A DNA stretch of 64,000 nucleotides from NCBI GenBank assembly GCA_013397795.1, contig VZTJ01003241.1, positions 983,376 through 1,047,375 on the forward strand. Reading direction: 5' to 3'. The notes under the pieces were generated by a model. It made no database searches. It was not told where the DNA came from and was given only the letters and a program-made list of their open reading frames with translations. The position numbers were made by a program, and so were the translations under genes. The DNA is from Orthonyx spaldingii. Taxonomy: Eukaryota; Chordata; Aves; Passeriformes; Orthonychidae. Shown here one piece after another: positions 27,401-42,400 of the stretch (within the stretch, counting starts at the first letter, position 1; each line of letters starts with the position of its first letter).

Positions 27401-30400
27401 GAGTTCATCCTTTTCTTCAGAGTTATTTGTCAAAACCATTTATAGCTTCTGTTCAGCCCAATCCACTTACTGGCTACAGTCAAAAGATGATGCAGAAATT
27501 TTCTTCATAGTTCTTAAGGAACCAGCAGTGTCACTGGGCTTAAGAGCAAAATACTAAGAATCTGGAACATTTTTGCACCAAAGGAGAGACCAACTTACAC
27601 AGACTAATAGCAATTTCATAATAAGACAAACAAGTGGGGCTGTATGTGGCCAAAAGAAAGCACTAAGAGGACTGACAGTTTAGGGCTTTCTAAACAGCAA
27701 GGACAGAAACTGTATCCTACACCATATATTCAAACAGTCAATACATACTTTTTCTACCAGTAGCATTCATCCTTACACAATCCTATTAACCTCTAAGGAA
27801 ATTGGCAAGTTACTCAGTTACTCTCTTCCAGCAGCAATTGACTCAAGTGCTGGACCACCATCACACTCTAAAGACAAATAGCACACGTAAAAAAAATGTC
27901 TCTCACTGATAGGTGACATCCACTAAACCAAAAGAATGCAAAACTCTGTCTAGCAATATAACAGAGGAAATTTTATCCCCTAAGTGTTTCATTTACAAGC
28001 AAAGCCATATTTGTTTTGTAACATCCATGCTTAACAATCCTTCCTAAAATAAGAGTTGTGCAGAGGGCAGTTCATTTTACATTCTTGCCCTGCAATAAGC
28101 TCCAACTGATCAAATCTTGCATTCAATTACACACTGTCTTGTCACTATGACTGGCAGAACTTTAAGAGAACACCGAGTTCTTTGGGTGTCAATCAGAGCA
28201 GGATTTGAAGACAGTGAGTTTACAAGTGTTCATGAAACACACACTGACCTTCAGATCCTTTGGTTCTTTTGACAACACTGATGAAGCAAGGCTTTGGGAA
28301 GCTAGGGTAAGATTTTTGAATTTAAAAAAGCATTTTCTTCCTACTTGTAAACTGAAATAAATCACGTGGAATTGCTGAGATATGATGAACATGATTGCTA
28401 TAATACCATTTTTGATCAATTTTCAGAGCGGAGTCACACATTCAATATATCTCCATGGTTCTCTATACAGTACAATTCTGCAGTTGCTTAAGTTGCAACA
28501 TAATTTTCCTTATTTTTGAATTTGCTGTGTCATTTTTGAAACACTTGAATTCCAATGTGTAATTAAGTCTCTCATCCTCACAGTTGCAATGAAAGTCTTC
28601 GTGATATGAAAGGAATGTAAATCAAAATGGAGACAGCTTGATATGATAACTGCAGGAAGTGTCAACTGTTCTGCTTGCTCGTAAAGTGCATCAGCTTAGA
28701 CACCCCATTTGAACATGTTAAATGTCAACAATGTTAACCATTTATTATTGATCCAGTTCACCTCAGCCTGACCTGGTCTGGAACACTACTAGATGCAACA
28801 ATGCACAGAAAAGTGATGGGACACAGAATGAGAAGCTGAAGATATCCCTGATTTTCAGCCAATTTTTCCCTTTGTCCAAAAGCCGAAGACTGAATCTATG
28901 TCCACAATACAGAAGCAAGTTTTTACTTGCCTAGTCTATGTGCCTGTGAATATCACTGATGCTGTTGCAGACACCTCAGCACAGGTATAATTTCTCTTGC
29001 TTCATGGAAACTGGAAATTTTAAAAATAAATCTGTGTCAGGGACAACACAGAAATCACTGGTTGCCCCATACTTTAATGCCAAAGATTTCTATCTGTATT
29101 TTCACAATGCAGATCTTTCCAATGTAAATCAGAGAAAGACAGAAAGGTGCAAAGTCTTCAAAAAAAAAGTTTTTAAAAAATATCATATAGTTCATCTCAC
29201 CTGATATAACCTCTGAAAACGAGGGTTTGGGATTTTGCTGGGCTTAAATAGGTCCTCAAAAGTTTCTCCATCTTCATGAACCAAATTCATAGAATCAATC
29301 AGTGAGTCAACAGCAGATAACTGATCCGCTAAGGCAGCAATTACATACAAAGGAAGATTAAATACACTTGCAGATGGATGCATTTCTTGAAACGAAAATT
29401 TGCTTCCCAGTGTGAGATTTTCACCAAGTCATTACATGCTACAGAATACACTGCAGCTATAGATGTGCCAATAAAGAATATGGATAATGGACAAAATAAT
29501 AACCCCCTGCTTTATTTAAGGACTACAGTGTAAAGTCATAAAGCCTTTTTCTTTTTCCCCAAGACCTCAATTATTGTTGCCTTTCTGATTTTACTTTTCT
29601 TCTTTTTCAAGATGTTTTCATTTGCAACAGAAGGTTTATAGGACACTTGGAAAATAAGGAGAACAGTTGGTTTGCAAAACTAAATGGCACAGTATAAATT
29701 TTTAAAGCTATGATTGCAAATTAACACAGTTCATAATAGCCAGCTAATGCTTTAGTAAGACAGATTTTAGATTTGTTATCAAACTGCTGGTTACAGGCAA
29801 GAAAATAGAAACTGTTTTAGAAATAAACCAGCATGCTATATATACCCTGATGTGCAGGTGCCCATTCAGTGCATCTCATAACAAATGAAAGAAGTGGGAG
29901 TGGATTTTAAAATACATCCACTTAAGACTCATTGCTGTGCAAAACTCTCAGAACAGCAAGTCAAGCTTTGTGTGGCTGCATGTTCTCCAAAGATGCCATC
30001 CATCTCAATCTGGACACCAGTAAGTGCATGGTTTAATAACACTCCACAGAAAATACTGTCTTTGCCTTTGTACATTATATTAACAGACCATACTGCAAAC
30101 AGCTACAGGAAGAGCTTTGCACCAACAGAGCAGCTGCCTCTGTTCTAGTTCTAGTTAGCTAATCACAGCCTGCAGATCCCATAAGATTTGGCCATTGACT
30201 CCCACAAATGAGTTCAAAGATCAAAGGATACAGAGAACTAATTTCAGCTCTCTATCACAGGATCCTGTGAGACTAATGATGCCACAACTCAAGTCAGGAG
30301 CCATTTAACAGGACAGTTTAAAAGACTGCCTGCAAACTTAGGTCTGCTCAGCCTGCAACTGTAGTGGCAAAGCTTTGATAACACATTTACACTTCAAGAT

Positions 30401-33400
30401 GACATCACCATAATGGATGCCCAAATACCTGGGTGTTTTCCTAAGCCAAAATAACAACAAAAGTTATGTTTTCATTGGAGAGCCAAATATTCTCTTTTAC
30501 AGCATCTTAGAAGACAATAAGCAAGTTACTTTTCCAGTTGACCAGCAAATGTCTTACCTGTAGGAAGGCATTTTTTACTGTTTTTCAAGGACGAAAATAC
30601 ATATTGTCTTAGGTCTTCCATGTAGGGTAGTTGCACATAGATGAGACACTGTGCAAGAGGAAAGAAAAAACAACTGAGCCTGAAGGGGAAAAAAAAATCT
30701 GTATCCCCAGAGTGCCCTATTAGGGCAATATAAAACATAAGAAAAATCTGAAGTTCTAATGTCTGTGCATCAAAACACTTAAAATATTTACAGAGCAATA
30801 CAATTTTAATAATAGCAAAACACAGCATTGTATTTTATAACATAGTGATGGCTACACTTGTTTTTCTGCTCATGGAATAAAGACCTCCCTGGCCATGTGA
30901 TCCCTTTTTCTTGTGCAGAGTTCCAATTATCCATGCTTTAAATATCCAATAAACTGGCGCTTTGGAAGGTTTTATCACAGCTTACTGTATTTCCAAGTCA
31001 AAAGTTGGGTTTGGTTTTTTAACATTTCTCTGCCTCATTTTTTCTTTATTCAAATACCTCCTCCAGTTCATACCATCCTAAATAATTCCTTTCCATCCTT
31101 TATGTTTATACCCTTCAGAAGTCTGAAGATTGTTGTGTCCACCCCCACCTCCATCACTGCTCAGCCATGCTGTACATATTTAGCTCTTACAATAGTCTCT
31201 TACAAAATAAGAAAGATCAGGGGAAACATATGCTGCAAAAGTTCTGACATACTGTGTTGCTTCTGGGTCTCTCAGCAGAAGGGTAAGAGTGAAAAATTAC
31301 CTCATATGCATCCTTAATATACGGAAAAGCTACTCCAATTTGTGGGTTGCATCTTCTATCATAAGCATAGCGCACTACAGCCACCATTTTCAACTCATCC
31401 AATGCATGAACAAGTGCAGAAAAAGCAACTGCTGCATTCTGGAGGGAAAAAAGAAGTCTACAGAATCATGCAAGTTCTTCATCATGAAATACATCTTTCA
31501 CAGGGAATTCAACAGCATTGATTTAGTCAAGACTAGTTTCCATTTCAGCTATAATTTTAACAGAAGCATTTTTTCATGTTCATAAATCAAAGAACCAGAA
31601 AGGTCAAATCTCATCACAATAGTGGATCCATTCAAAGCTGAGCCAACTTCAGATTCAGCACGTTCCACCTTTTTCACCAGGTGTGAAGAACGCTCAGAGG
31701 TTTTGCAAGAGGCAGAGAGGGAAGTCAGACCCTTAAAGGAACATAACAGAGCACCACAGCGAGCTTTTAACCTCCAGTACTTTGGAGGTCTGTTCTAAAT
31801 AACACAGTGACAGGGCAGACTTGCTCTGCATGAGAACGGACTTACGCACCAATTTCAGGTTCCTCATAACCTTGCTCAAACATAGTATCTACCACTTTTT
31901 CATTATTAATGAGATACTGTATTCATTTGGAGTTTAATCCAACCTCTTTTTAACCTACTGGGCAATAAAATAAGACACTTCTGTAAGCTGCATTAAAAGT
32001 ATTTATTAACACAGAAAGACAGGATAATCTCAAGCGTCACTACTATTCTTTTGTGTTCCACAACAATATACTCTCAACATTAAACTTCAGTTCATCTTAC
32101 CTCATCATCTTTTGCTGCAAAGACCTTCAGAGCCTGGTTGCCCATGTAGTAATGCCTCTGGATCTACAGATTAAAACGGTCAAGAGTTAGCCTGACCTAA
32201 AGAAAAGGTCACTAATGCAACTGGACCAATTAAATTACAAAACAACTAACATTACTCAAGTCAGAAGCCATCAAATTTAATTACAGTGCATAGAGGTTAA
32301 AGCCCTGTGTATGTCTCATATCTCCATTTATCTTTTAATATGGATATTCAGTCATATTGGGTAGGATATGCTCATAGCTTCCTACTGATGGGCAGGAATG
32401 AAAGACAATGCTACTGGCAGCTGTTACCAGTCTGAATTATACTTCAGTAATTCAAAAGTCAGTGTGGAAAACTACAGTAGTTAATACATAACCTAAACCT
32501 AACTGACACCACATCTATGCTATCAAATTTTTCTAGCAAAGATACATCAAGAAGAGGCTGAAAAAAGTCACATCCTTAATTAATAAAGCTACTTCAACAG
32601 CAACCCGGAGTATGTACAGCTGTGTTAGCAAAGAAGCACTTCTGTTAGCAGAGGTTATTCTGTTCATGAACACGGCTGAATCAAAAACAAACACAAAAAA
32701 TAGTTTCATCCAGGGGCGTCACTGGAATAGTTGTAGCTACAGAGGCTGACACACACAGAGAAACCCTGCAATTGTAGAAGACCTGTCACAAAGATGGCAC
32801 ACTACTATGGACACTGGTTAGAACAACTCCCTTTGTTAAAGAAAAAACTCTTCAAATTACAATTCCAAAATTAACTTCATTATGACTTTGATTCTTCTTT
32901 CATTCATCTATCTTCTGTATTTAGCAAATTACCACAAGGCTGTTGAAGTCAGCAACAACCTGCACCAGAGCAGATCTGTTTACTGTACTACAGCAGGATG
33001 CTTCAGCTCAGATATTCTACCGGTAATCCTTCTTTGCTGTTCTGTCTCTAAATGCTCAGGAAATGTTACGTTCAGTATAGTATAAATAACTAGATGTGTG
33101 CATCATTCCACCTTTTTTTGTTTGCAAAAGAAATTGTCCCTTTGTAATGTTTTCAAGTATTATTTCTTGATTTACACTGCATGGCTTATAAATTAAATAT
33201 CAAAGTTTAAGCGGCCTCTGATCTTCTTTCCTGAGGGATGTGAACAACTCAGGAAAATAATATAAGGTGGTTCTATTCCTTATTTAATTATGCATTTGGA
33301 GCTGTTCCAGTTTTTCTAGTCAATAATGAATTATCTTTCCAGTGAAGTTTTTTAAAGAAACAATTTAATATAAAACATATATTTGAATAGTGTCAGTTTT

Positions 33401-36400
33401 ATTATTCCAAACAATAAAATTTAGGAGGCAAAACTTAAGATAACGCATGGGTCTTGAGAATTCCAGCTGTAGTTAAAAACTTCCTGATATCTTTATCTAT
33501 ACACTGTAATTTTAATCCTGCAAGCACGCCTGAATAATTTTATTCCACTGAGGGGATGTGCAGCTACTACTGGGCATAACTACTCACACTCCTGGCTACA
33601 GCACCAGAACACACCTTAAGATGTAATTTCTATTCATTACGAAATTCAAAGACAAGAGAAGTACATCATAAAAATTAATCAAAAGCAATCAATATTTAGT
33701 CAATTGAAAATTCTTTTAAAAACTTGTTAATTCTATGCATATTTATGTGACTCGAAAAATATTCCTAAAATTAACTGTAACCCTATAATTATTAACTATG
33801 TATTTGAAGGTATTACCACACTATCTGACCAATGATGGGAAAATAAAAATCCATGTGAAATAACAGTTCACTCACAGGAACAACATATTTCTCATCTGTT
33901 TTCCTCTTAGTCTGACTTTATTTGAAAATGACAACTAAGTCAAAAGAGGAGGCCAAAAGAGGAGACCTCCAGTGTACAAAAACTCTGCACACAGTGAAAT
34001 ACATCCTACAGAACTAAATGACAATAGTAAGACTCAACTGGAGGCTCATAATGTATGAAGAGATCCAAGAAATTGTCTCATTGAAACGATTCAGACATCG
34101 AATGGATTCAGACACATTTCACTTATTAGATCCAGTTTCTGGTACAGGAGGTGGCACTCCCTAACACCTCTCTCTCTGGCCAGTTTAGGGAACATAAACT
34201 CAAGCATGAGATGTTTCCTTGATCAATCACTTGCAGTGCACAAGCTCCCATGTTACTCAACAACTAAATTCTGAAAGTCCTCAAGGAGCAACCAGGTTCC
34301 AGTCCGGCTGGCTTCCCATTTCAGTAAATCAACATAACCTCCTGGCTCCTTGGTTAATATGTTTTGGAACACTGCACTGCAGGAGTCTAATGGCATATCT
34401 AGCAACATGCACAAGTCCCTGTGCCACCTGTACTGTAAAGTAAAAAGATGTTTAGTTACATCCATTTGGGAGTAAGCTCCCACAGATGCTTCCTATTTCA
34501 TTAGCATCTTTCTTTCCTGGTGAAGGTAACAATGCCTTCGCCTTTATCAAGGGTTCTATTTTGTTCAGGCAGTGAGAGATTTCAAAGAGCAGGAGGGCTG
34601 GGAGCTGTCAGAACAGAAGGTGTAGAACTGCCCTATGACTTCATTTCACTTGTGACTGGTGAAGAGGACTGGGTGTGGATAACTCCAAGATGAGTAAAGT
34701 TTCAGGCACCCTGTGCAACACTCACAGCAATTACTTGGCACTGGCATCTCTGTACTCTCTCCTCATGTGTCCTGCTTCAAGAACAGTTTTGTTAAGCCTT
34801 TACCTAAGGCTTTGCTAATGCTTAAGTCCTGGATTTCCTGAAGGAAATCACCTTGTGCTGGATAACTTTTATTAAGGTACTTGCTTAAAGTAAGTTTCTT
34901 ACAACTGTCAGGGACAACGAATAGCAAGGTCAATACCACAAGTAGAGATAAGTGCATTATGAACACCAAGCATCTCATGGAAATATGAAGAGTTTTTGCA
35001 TGATGTTACCTTCAACTAAGTTCTAAGAAGTCTTCACTACATTTAGGTTTTGTCACAATAGAAAGAAGAAGTAAGTCATGGTTCACAGACTAATCCTTAT
35101 GGAACTGAGAATGAATGGAGTCAGTTTTCAGGCTTGCTTTAACATTAATGTTGAGGGAGAAGCTTCTGTTAAGAAGCAGCCACACTCTTGGCTGAACAAA
35201 ACCCAGAAAGGCTGCTGCCTGAGATGAACTGAAGACACACCATCTTCTGTTGCAGGTATGGCATCACTATTAAAGTTTGTGAGATTAAATGAAACCAAAA
35301 TACCTCTGTCTTCACTTTGCAGAGATCTGAGTTCAGTGGCTCTGGCTTCACCTGAGGGTCCAATGGCCACATTTACGAGCTTCTCTCCTTTACAAGACCA
35401 CATATTGCTTACATGTACTAGAATCAGCAAATAAGTCACCCCTGCACACCTGAGTGCAGATACCCCATTCCCAATACCGAAATCCAATACAACACCATGA
35501 CTTTAGTGAATTCAAACCAAGATCAATTATCTTGAATAGCCCAGGAAGTTGAATAGGAAGATATTTAGTATCACACCTGAGAGGATCTAGTGAATCCCAA
35601 AACAGAAAAACACTTTTCCTCTGTTTTGTATCTCATTTGCTCTTCATCTTCCTTGGAAAAAGGAACTATATCACTCCCATACCGAAAACCTGGAGAACAA
35701 GAGAAGAGCATCTGGTAAGCATATGGGCCTACAACTTTAACACCGAAATTAGTTCTCTGAATATTTTAACAATGCATTCCTGCCCCACAGCTACGTTCCA
35801 CACATGCTCATCAAATTACTTTCCCTGTTAGCAAACAAAACCACACACCCATAGACACATTTTGTACTTCACGAGCAGCAGTTGCACTCCTTGTACATCA
35901 TTTTATGTAACACAAGTACCCTCAGAGAGCAGGAAAGAAAATAAGGGAACATCTTGCCTAACAAAGTTACGTTCACAGAATAGATTTAAGCAAATCAGAA
36001 TAGATTTCAGCAAATAGATTGCAACACTCTCTGCAAACATAATACAAGCAACCTCAAACATACCACAAATCATACCGCAGGTGATGACACCAGAAGAGAT
36101 TCAGAGAATAAAATGTGCTAACAGTGGAAGCAAGGTACACAATGGAAAACCAAAACACTCTTGTATGCAGAACTCGTCTTCCTATATACTTCTGTCTTTT
36201 ACTTCCCATGCCATACATTACAGGTATATCTGCACAAAATAGCAAGTTGTTATTTCTCAGAGGTATCATCTGTTCCAACTGCTTATTCCTCTATCTCAGC
36301 CTCCAATATCCTCCCTGTAACATCATCACTTTATTATACTGTCACAGACTAAGGACGATATCCTCAGGTGTGAAGAAAGCAGAAGGAACAGAGATAAATC

Positions 36401-39400
36401 CCTGGATGAAAAACCTATAAGCAGATACATTTTCCTACAAACTGAAAAGCAAACACACAGGCAGAATGAGAGAAATTTCAGTATGGGTGCTGCAAATACA
36501 AAATATTGCCTAATTATGACATTTCTCAAAAGATTCACAAAAGGCCAGGAGGCATCAGTAGCTCTTTTAGCATAAGAAATATCACACCACTGACAGGGAA
36601 ATCTTTTATCTCTTTTGTTCACATTGAACTGCTCAATACTTCTTTTTACTAGTATCCCACAACTACTTACTAACTTAAGCAGTCAGAATATTAGCTGAGA
36701 ACAGCCACAAATCATTCAAATGCGTTCTCTGTAAGAAGTGGATTTTTTTTACACATAGTTTTGAAGTTATAAAACATAACCAGACCATCTTTCAACCATC
36801 ATTTCTGCTTAAAGAAAAGAAGGTAACATTGTCATTGGGACTTTATCTGATACTGCTATGAAACACCTACAAATGTTAAAATTGAAATAGATTAAATAAA
36901 AAAATACAGCTTATTCTAATTTTCAATTTGTTATTCATTTGACAGCACCCTCTATGCTGTTATCTGAATAGTTCTACTCTTTACAGTTAATACACTTGCC
37001 CTACTTGCATGGGATTGAAACAGCAAAGGAAAGGAAAAAACTAGTAACAAAATATATCTATACAATCACAAAAAATGAAACAGATCTGCTTAACTCAATT
37101 TTTAAAACTAAGTACACCATTTCCTGCTGTTTCTGGGGCCTGTAGTCTTCTAAGGAAATTAATCTGCTCAGAAAGAAGCTGCAGGTCATAAAAAGTATTC
37201 TGCATACCACTATTTCAGATTGATCCTGTTACAGTACAGCAAAGTTAGTAGTCTTGAACACTAAACCTTCCTTTGATGGCTTCATCTTTCCAGTTCCAGA
37301 ATAACTAGAGCAGTTGCTCATCTACAAAAAAGCAGCACTATGAAAGCATTCGTGTTGTTGGTACAACTGAAGATCTAAAACCGGAATAGAGGTAGCAGCA
37401 CTACTCATTACAGAACTGACGCATGGCCCTCGATAGAGCATGGTTCAGGAAGCTGTAGTGCCTTTCAAGTTCCATCTGTTATTATTATTATTGTTTTTGT
37501 TATTAGTCCTATTATTATTATTCCTATTATCACTATTATTCCTACTACTGGGAAAGTAAGATTTTTTTAAAATAGGTGAAGACAAAGAGCCTCATGTAGC
37601 AGTCGCTGTGTTCCATCAGTCTACAGAGCTTATATTCTAAGATCACAGCTAGGCTTCAAGGCGCTTAGGTGACCTAAGAGTCCAAGCCATTATCTTCCCT
37701 TTGTCTTCAGGGTGCACGTAAAGATAACATACCTTGAATAGTATCATCTTTCTGAACCTCTGTCTCATCATCATCATTCAAGCAGTAAACAGTTTCTTTT
37801 TGCACATCCTCTTTTCTGAGGGTTTTAGCATCCACAATTGTCCAAACTTTTTTCACCTTCTCCTCTGTGACCTTGATATCAGGATTTAAATAAAAGGAAC
37901 GTTTAAGATTTCAGTGGGATCCAGAGTACTTACCAGAACACACAAAAAATCCTTAGCCTGAGTGCTGCATTGTTTTGCCAATAAAGAACTAATAAAGACA
38001 GTGTCAAATAACACATCTCTGGCTGCTACCACAGTGCTTTCGGCACTGCTTCATCTGTATGAGATCTAACACATGAACTGTAGCATATTGACAGCATACT
38101 TGTCTTGGTTATTCATTAAACCCCTAGGTTAAGCCATTTGTGGAAGTCTTTTAGTCAAGGATACCATGTAACTTCCTTGCTGTGCAATTTACTACCTCCA
38201 CCTATACAAATACTTTTGACAAAGCATTAAGAAATATGTTAAAGATACAGAAAGACTCGATGTTCATTCAGCTTGTTTGGCCAAGTTTTCCATCAGGCTT
38301 ACTACACTCCAGGACAAAAATACCTTGTATTACTGCAACTTCCCCAAAAGGCAAAAAGATCCCAGTTGCATTACGGGACTGGGAAGGGAAAGAAGGAGTA
38401 AGTATTTGCAATGAGTGAGTATTTCCCAACTCCAGGGAATAAAACTGCTTTCTTTTCTCTCTCCTTAAGTGAAATTGATGGTATAGTTAGTACATGGCAA
38501 GAAAAATGTAGAGCTGAGTAGAAAACAGTAAAGACAGAATAGATTATGTCAGTAGGACTCCTGTATGCCCTCAGGTCAGTCACTCAGTTCATGTTGCTTA
38601 TTCTCCCAGACTTACTTTATTTTGTGTGCAAACATCTTTGGGAGGGGACTCTTTCTGTCTATTTGCAAAGATGTGGTACAATAGCCTAATAAAAAAATTA
38701 TTAATAACTATAAATAGAAAGTTGATGTCTTTCAAGGCTAGTATACCCATCTCTCAGAATTCAAATATATTTCAGCTTCATAATATCAGACTCAAGTCTT
38801 GTGTTGAAATAACAAACCAATTAATCTCCATCTCACCAGATCCATCAATACTGCCACACTACACAGTTACCTATTAACTATTCTATAACTAGAAATTTGC
38901 ACATTTTCTGTCTTTAAGTACACTTATTTTTTCCTAACACGGATTAAAGGAACAATATAAACCCTAAGAAACAGACTGGGCCCAAGCTCTACCAAACAGT
39001 ACAAACAAGCTGAAAAAACAGACCTTTTATTCCAAGTCTGAAATAACAAAAGATGTGATTTGAAACAATGGCTGGTAAAACATTTACACCCACCATTTTA
39101 TGCACACATATCCGAAATCCCTCTCATGCCTAGAGCTTAAGAAAATATATCAAGTCTCACATCTCACTGATGCTGAACGTAAATCTTCAATCAAAGCATT
39201 CTTAATCAGGGTCATCAACTTCAATACCATTAAGTGCCAGAGCAGCCAACAATTACTCCTATTTCTGTAACTTATGAATTTTAGTTATTTAACATATGTA
39301 TGATAAAGTTGCTGTGAGAACCACAATTTTAGATGTACTTCCTTCTGAGCAAATAAGAATCTCTATCCTAATTATTTGGATGTTGTTTTATCTTTTGTTT

Positions 39401-42400
39401 TCTTAGCTTTAAGGAAAAAGAACATGCAGCTGCACCTAACCTGCTGCCAAATGACACTAAAACTTATGATTTTATGCACTTACTGATTTGTAGGCCACAA
39501 TTCTTATAGACAAATTAGGACCAATAGTGAGGTGGCAGGACCAAGGGACAGGCTTTCTTTCTATTTTCTTAAACATTGAAAGACGTTCCAGGCTCTCTCT
39601 AAATGAAGGAATCAGAAAAACAGAAATGAACTCTGGTGACCTGTAATAAAGTATTATAGACAATACTCTCCTCAAAGAAATGCGGGAGTCCAAACTGTTT
39701 CAGCTTAGATTGAATAAAGCATTAGAAAATAAACTGTATCAATAACATTACCATTAACCACTGTCAGAAAAGAGAATGAAAAAACAGAGGTGGTACAGTA
39801 GATTATCCCCATCCTGAGCCTTTATGACGGTGTGACATTAAGGCTTAAAGACACTGTGTTAGGTCTAGTGATAAAACTACACAACTGCTTCGTAAGCATT
39901 TTACGTTTATCTGTGCTCACCCAATTAGGGCATGCAGCTAGCTGAACAACACAAATTAGAAAAGGCTAAGTGGTAAAATGCTTTCTATAGTGAAGCTGAA
40001 GAAATAAAGAATCCAGTTTCAATTAATAGGATTTTGTTTATGTAGGAATTAACTTTTGACAATTTTTTTTATACAGTACTAATCAACTCATTAATTTAAG
40101 GGCATTCTGTCAGAGTGGAAGAAATTACTTCAACTATTTCCAATCTAAACAGCAGATATACAAGTTAAAAAAAAAAAACACAAAAAAGGAACTGTAATTA
40201 GTTTATACTAAAGAGTGTTAACTTAATTGCACAACTTTTAGCAATGGAGTCCAAAAATAAAAATTCACAGTAATTTATAATGTATCATTGTGAATTTAAA
40301 TAGACCTGTCCCCCAGAACAGCTTTCAGCTAATATAAATTGTATGGGCTATTTGGCTGTAAAGCTCGAACACAGAGAAAGCTTTTGATGTTTTTTCTTTC
40401 ATTGCATGATAAAGCAAAGATAAAACAATGCTGAACTCATCTTTTTCACATTATGATGAAACCTGGAATCTACCACTCTCTTGATTAAAGCACTCGTCTG
40501 GCAGAAATCAGGATCAAACTCCTAAAAACATCAGCAGAGAATTCACCTTGGCATTCTACTTTTCAGGTTTCCTAGTATGAACAGGGTTGTTTTTTTAAAA
40601 TTCTAAAAGCACAATGAAAGGCAAAAATGCACTGGGATTTTTATATGAGATAAACATTGGATTTCCTTTTTAATTTTTTTTCCCTTAGGAAAAGAAGGAG
40701 AGGATTTTTTTCTAGCAATAAAGACATCAATACACGATTTATAAAAAGAATCTTACATTAGGGGTACTTCAACACATACATTCAAGGATGAGTGTGAAAA
40801 TCAAATACATGAGTGCCAAATGCCTAAAAATGCAATTTACGCTCAATTTATTATCTCTATCCTTTAATTTCTTGTATTTATAGAAGAAAAATGCTGCCTG
40901 TTATCAAAGATGACCCAGTCAATAAAACCCTTGCAAATGTACATTTCAACTTGTATTTTATGAACACATCCTGTCTCTTCTGCTCTGCAATCCCTTCCCC
41001 CAAAACCCAGAGGCAGCAGAAGTACCTCCTGTCTAATAGGCTGAGTATCATAATTTTAAAAAAACACAACAGAATCTCCTCACTCACTTTCCTGGCATGG
41101 CTAATTTATTTTTACAAGAGTTGAAATATTTTTATCAGCAGGAATAATGAATCTAGGAAAACGGAGAGTATATCTGGGTTGGCCAATTATCATGACAGAT
41201 TTGCAAAGCTGACTTCTTAAAGCTTGATAAGCAACTTAATTGCATCTAAAACCTCACATATTCTTAAACAACTTTTCCAACTAAAGCTTTAATCTACTAG
41301 CCAAATGCCTATTTATCCAGAGATTCTGGATTTCCCCTGAAAGTATGGCACAAAGACAGCTTGTAGAGTAGCAAGAGTCTGTGATAAAAAAAGTATAAAG
41401 AGGCCAAGCCACATGGTAGGTTCATGCATATGGATTATCCTAAAGGATAAACGGGCCAGGAAAGATTCTGCTTTTCTGTGCAGTCTTTTGAAGCAGTGAT
41501 AAAGCCTGCTTTTTTCTAGAAATTCAGACTGCTCTGTTGACTAGTACAGAACACAGACACAGTGACACATGTCTCCTCACTAATGCACAGTAATGCTCAA
41601 GGAGCAGCTTCGCTGGCTGCTGAGGTGCAAAGCTAGCCAGCTGAGTGGGGCAGGGAAGGAAATCTCACAAAAAAATTGATGAATTGCAGCATACAAACCT
41701 ACAGGGACAACCCTCATCTAAAAATTACCTTTGATAACCCATTACAGCTATGGTCTACTAAGCTTCCTGAAAATCACATCGTCTAAAAGACCACTTTTCA
41801 CAGCTGTAGAACAGAACTACTAAGACAGTAACATCAGACTTTGATAAGGCACATAGATGCATTTTGCCTGTCTCCCAACTGAGACAACACCTATGCAGAA
41901 AAGTCTTGGATATATCATTATCTGTATTTTTTAAGAGATACACAAAAACTTTAATTCTTTCATTGGGGAAACAAGAAGTGAAAAATCATCTTTCAATTCT
42001 TGCATTAGGAATGCTGCTGAAAAAGTATATTGTTTGTCACGGTGGCACAGTAGGCTGTGATTAAAGAGCAGGATTCAACAAACAACATTTACTCAAAGCA
42101 TTCGTGGGAGTTTATCTAACTAGAGAGCTAAAAGAAGTCTGTGACCAAGGAACAAAGGCTACCATTAAATGCAGATATTTAAGCTGCACTATGTCACAAA
42201 TTCCACCTCTTTCTAAAACATGTTTTTGAAATGACATTTATAGAAATGTTCCCTCCAAAATCCTCCAACGCTGAAGATGGAAGAAAACCGATTCTTTTTC
42301 TTTAAATACCGATATAGAAAATTCATTTTCCCCTGAAATTGGTAAGCTCTTCTACTTATTCTAAAGCCATTGAAGAAGTTGTATGAGAGGGACTGAGTGT

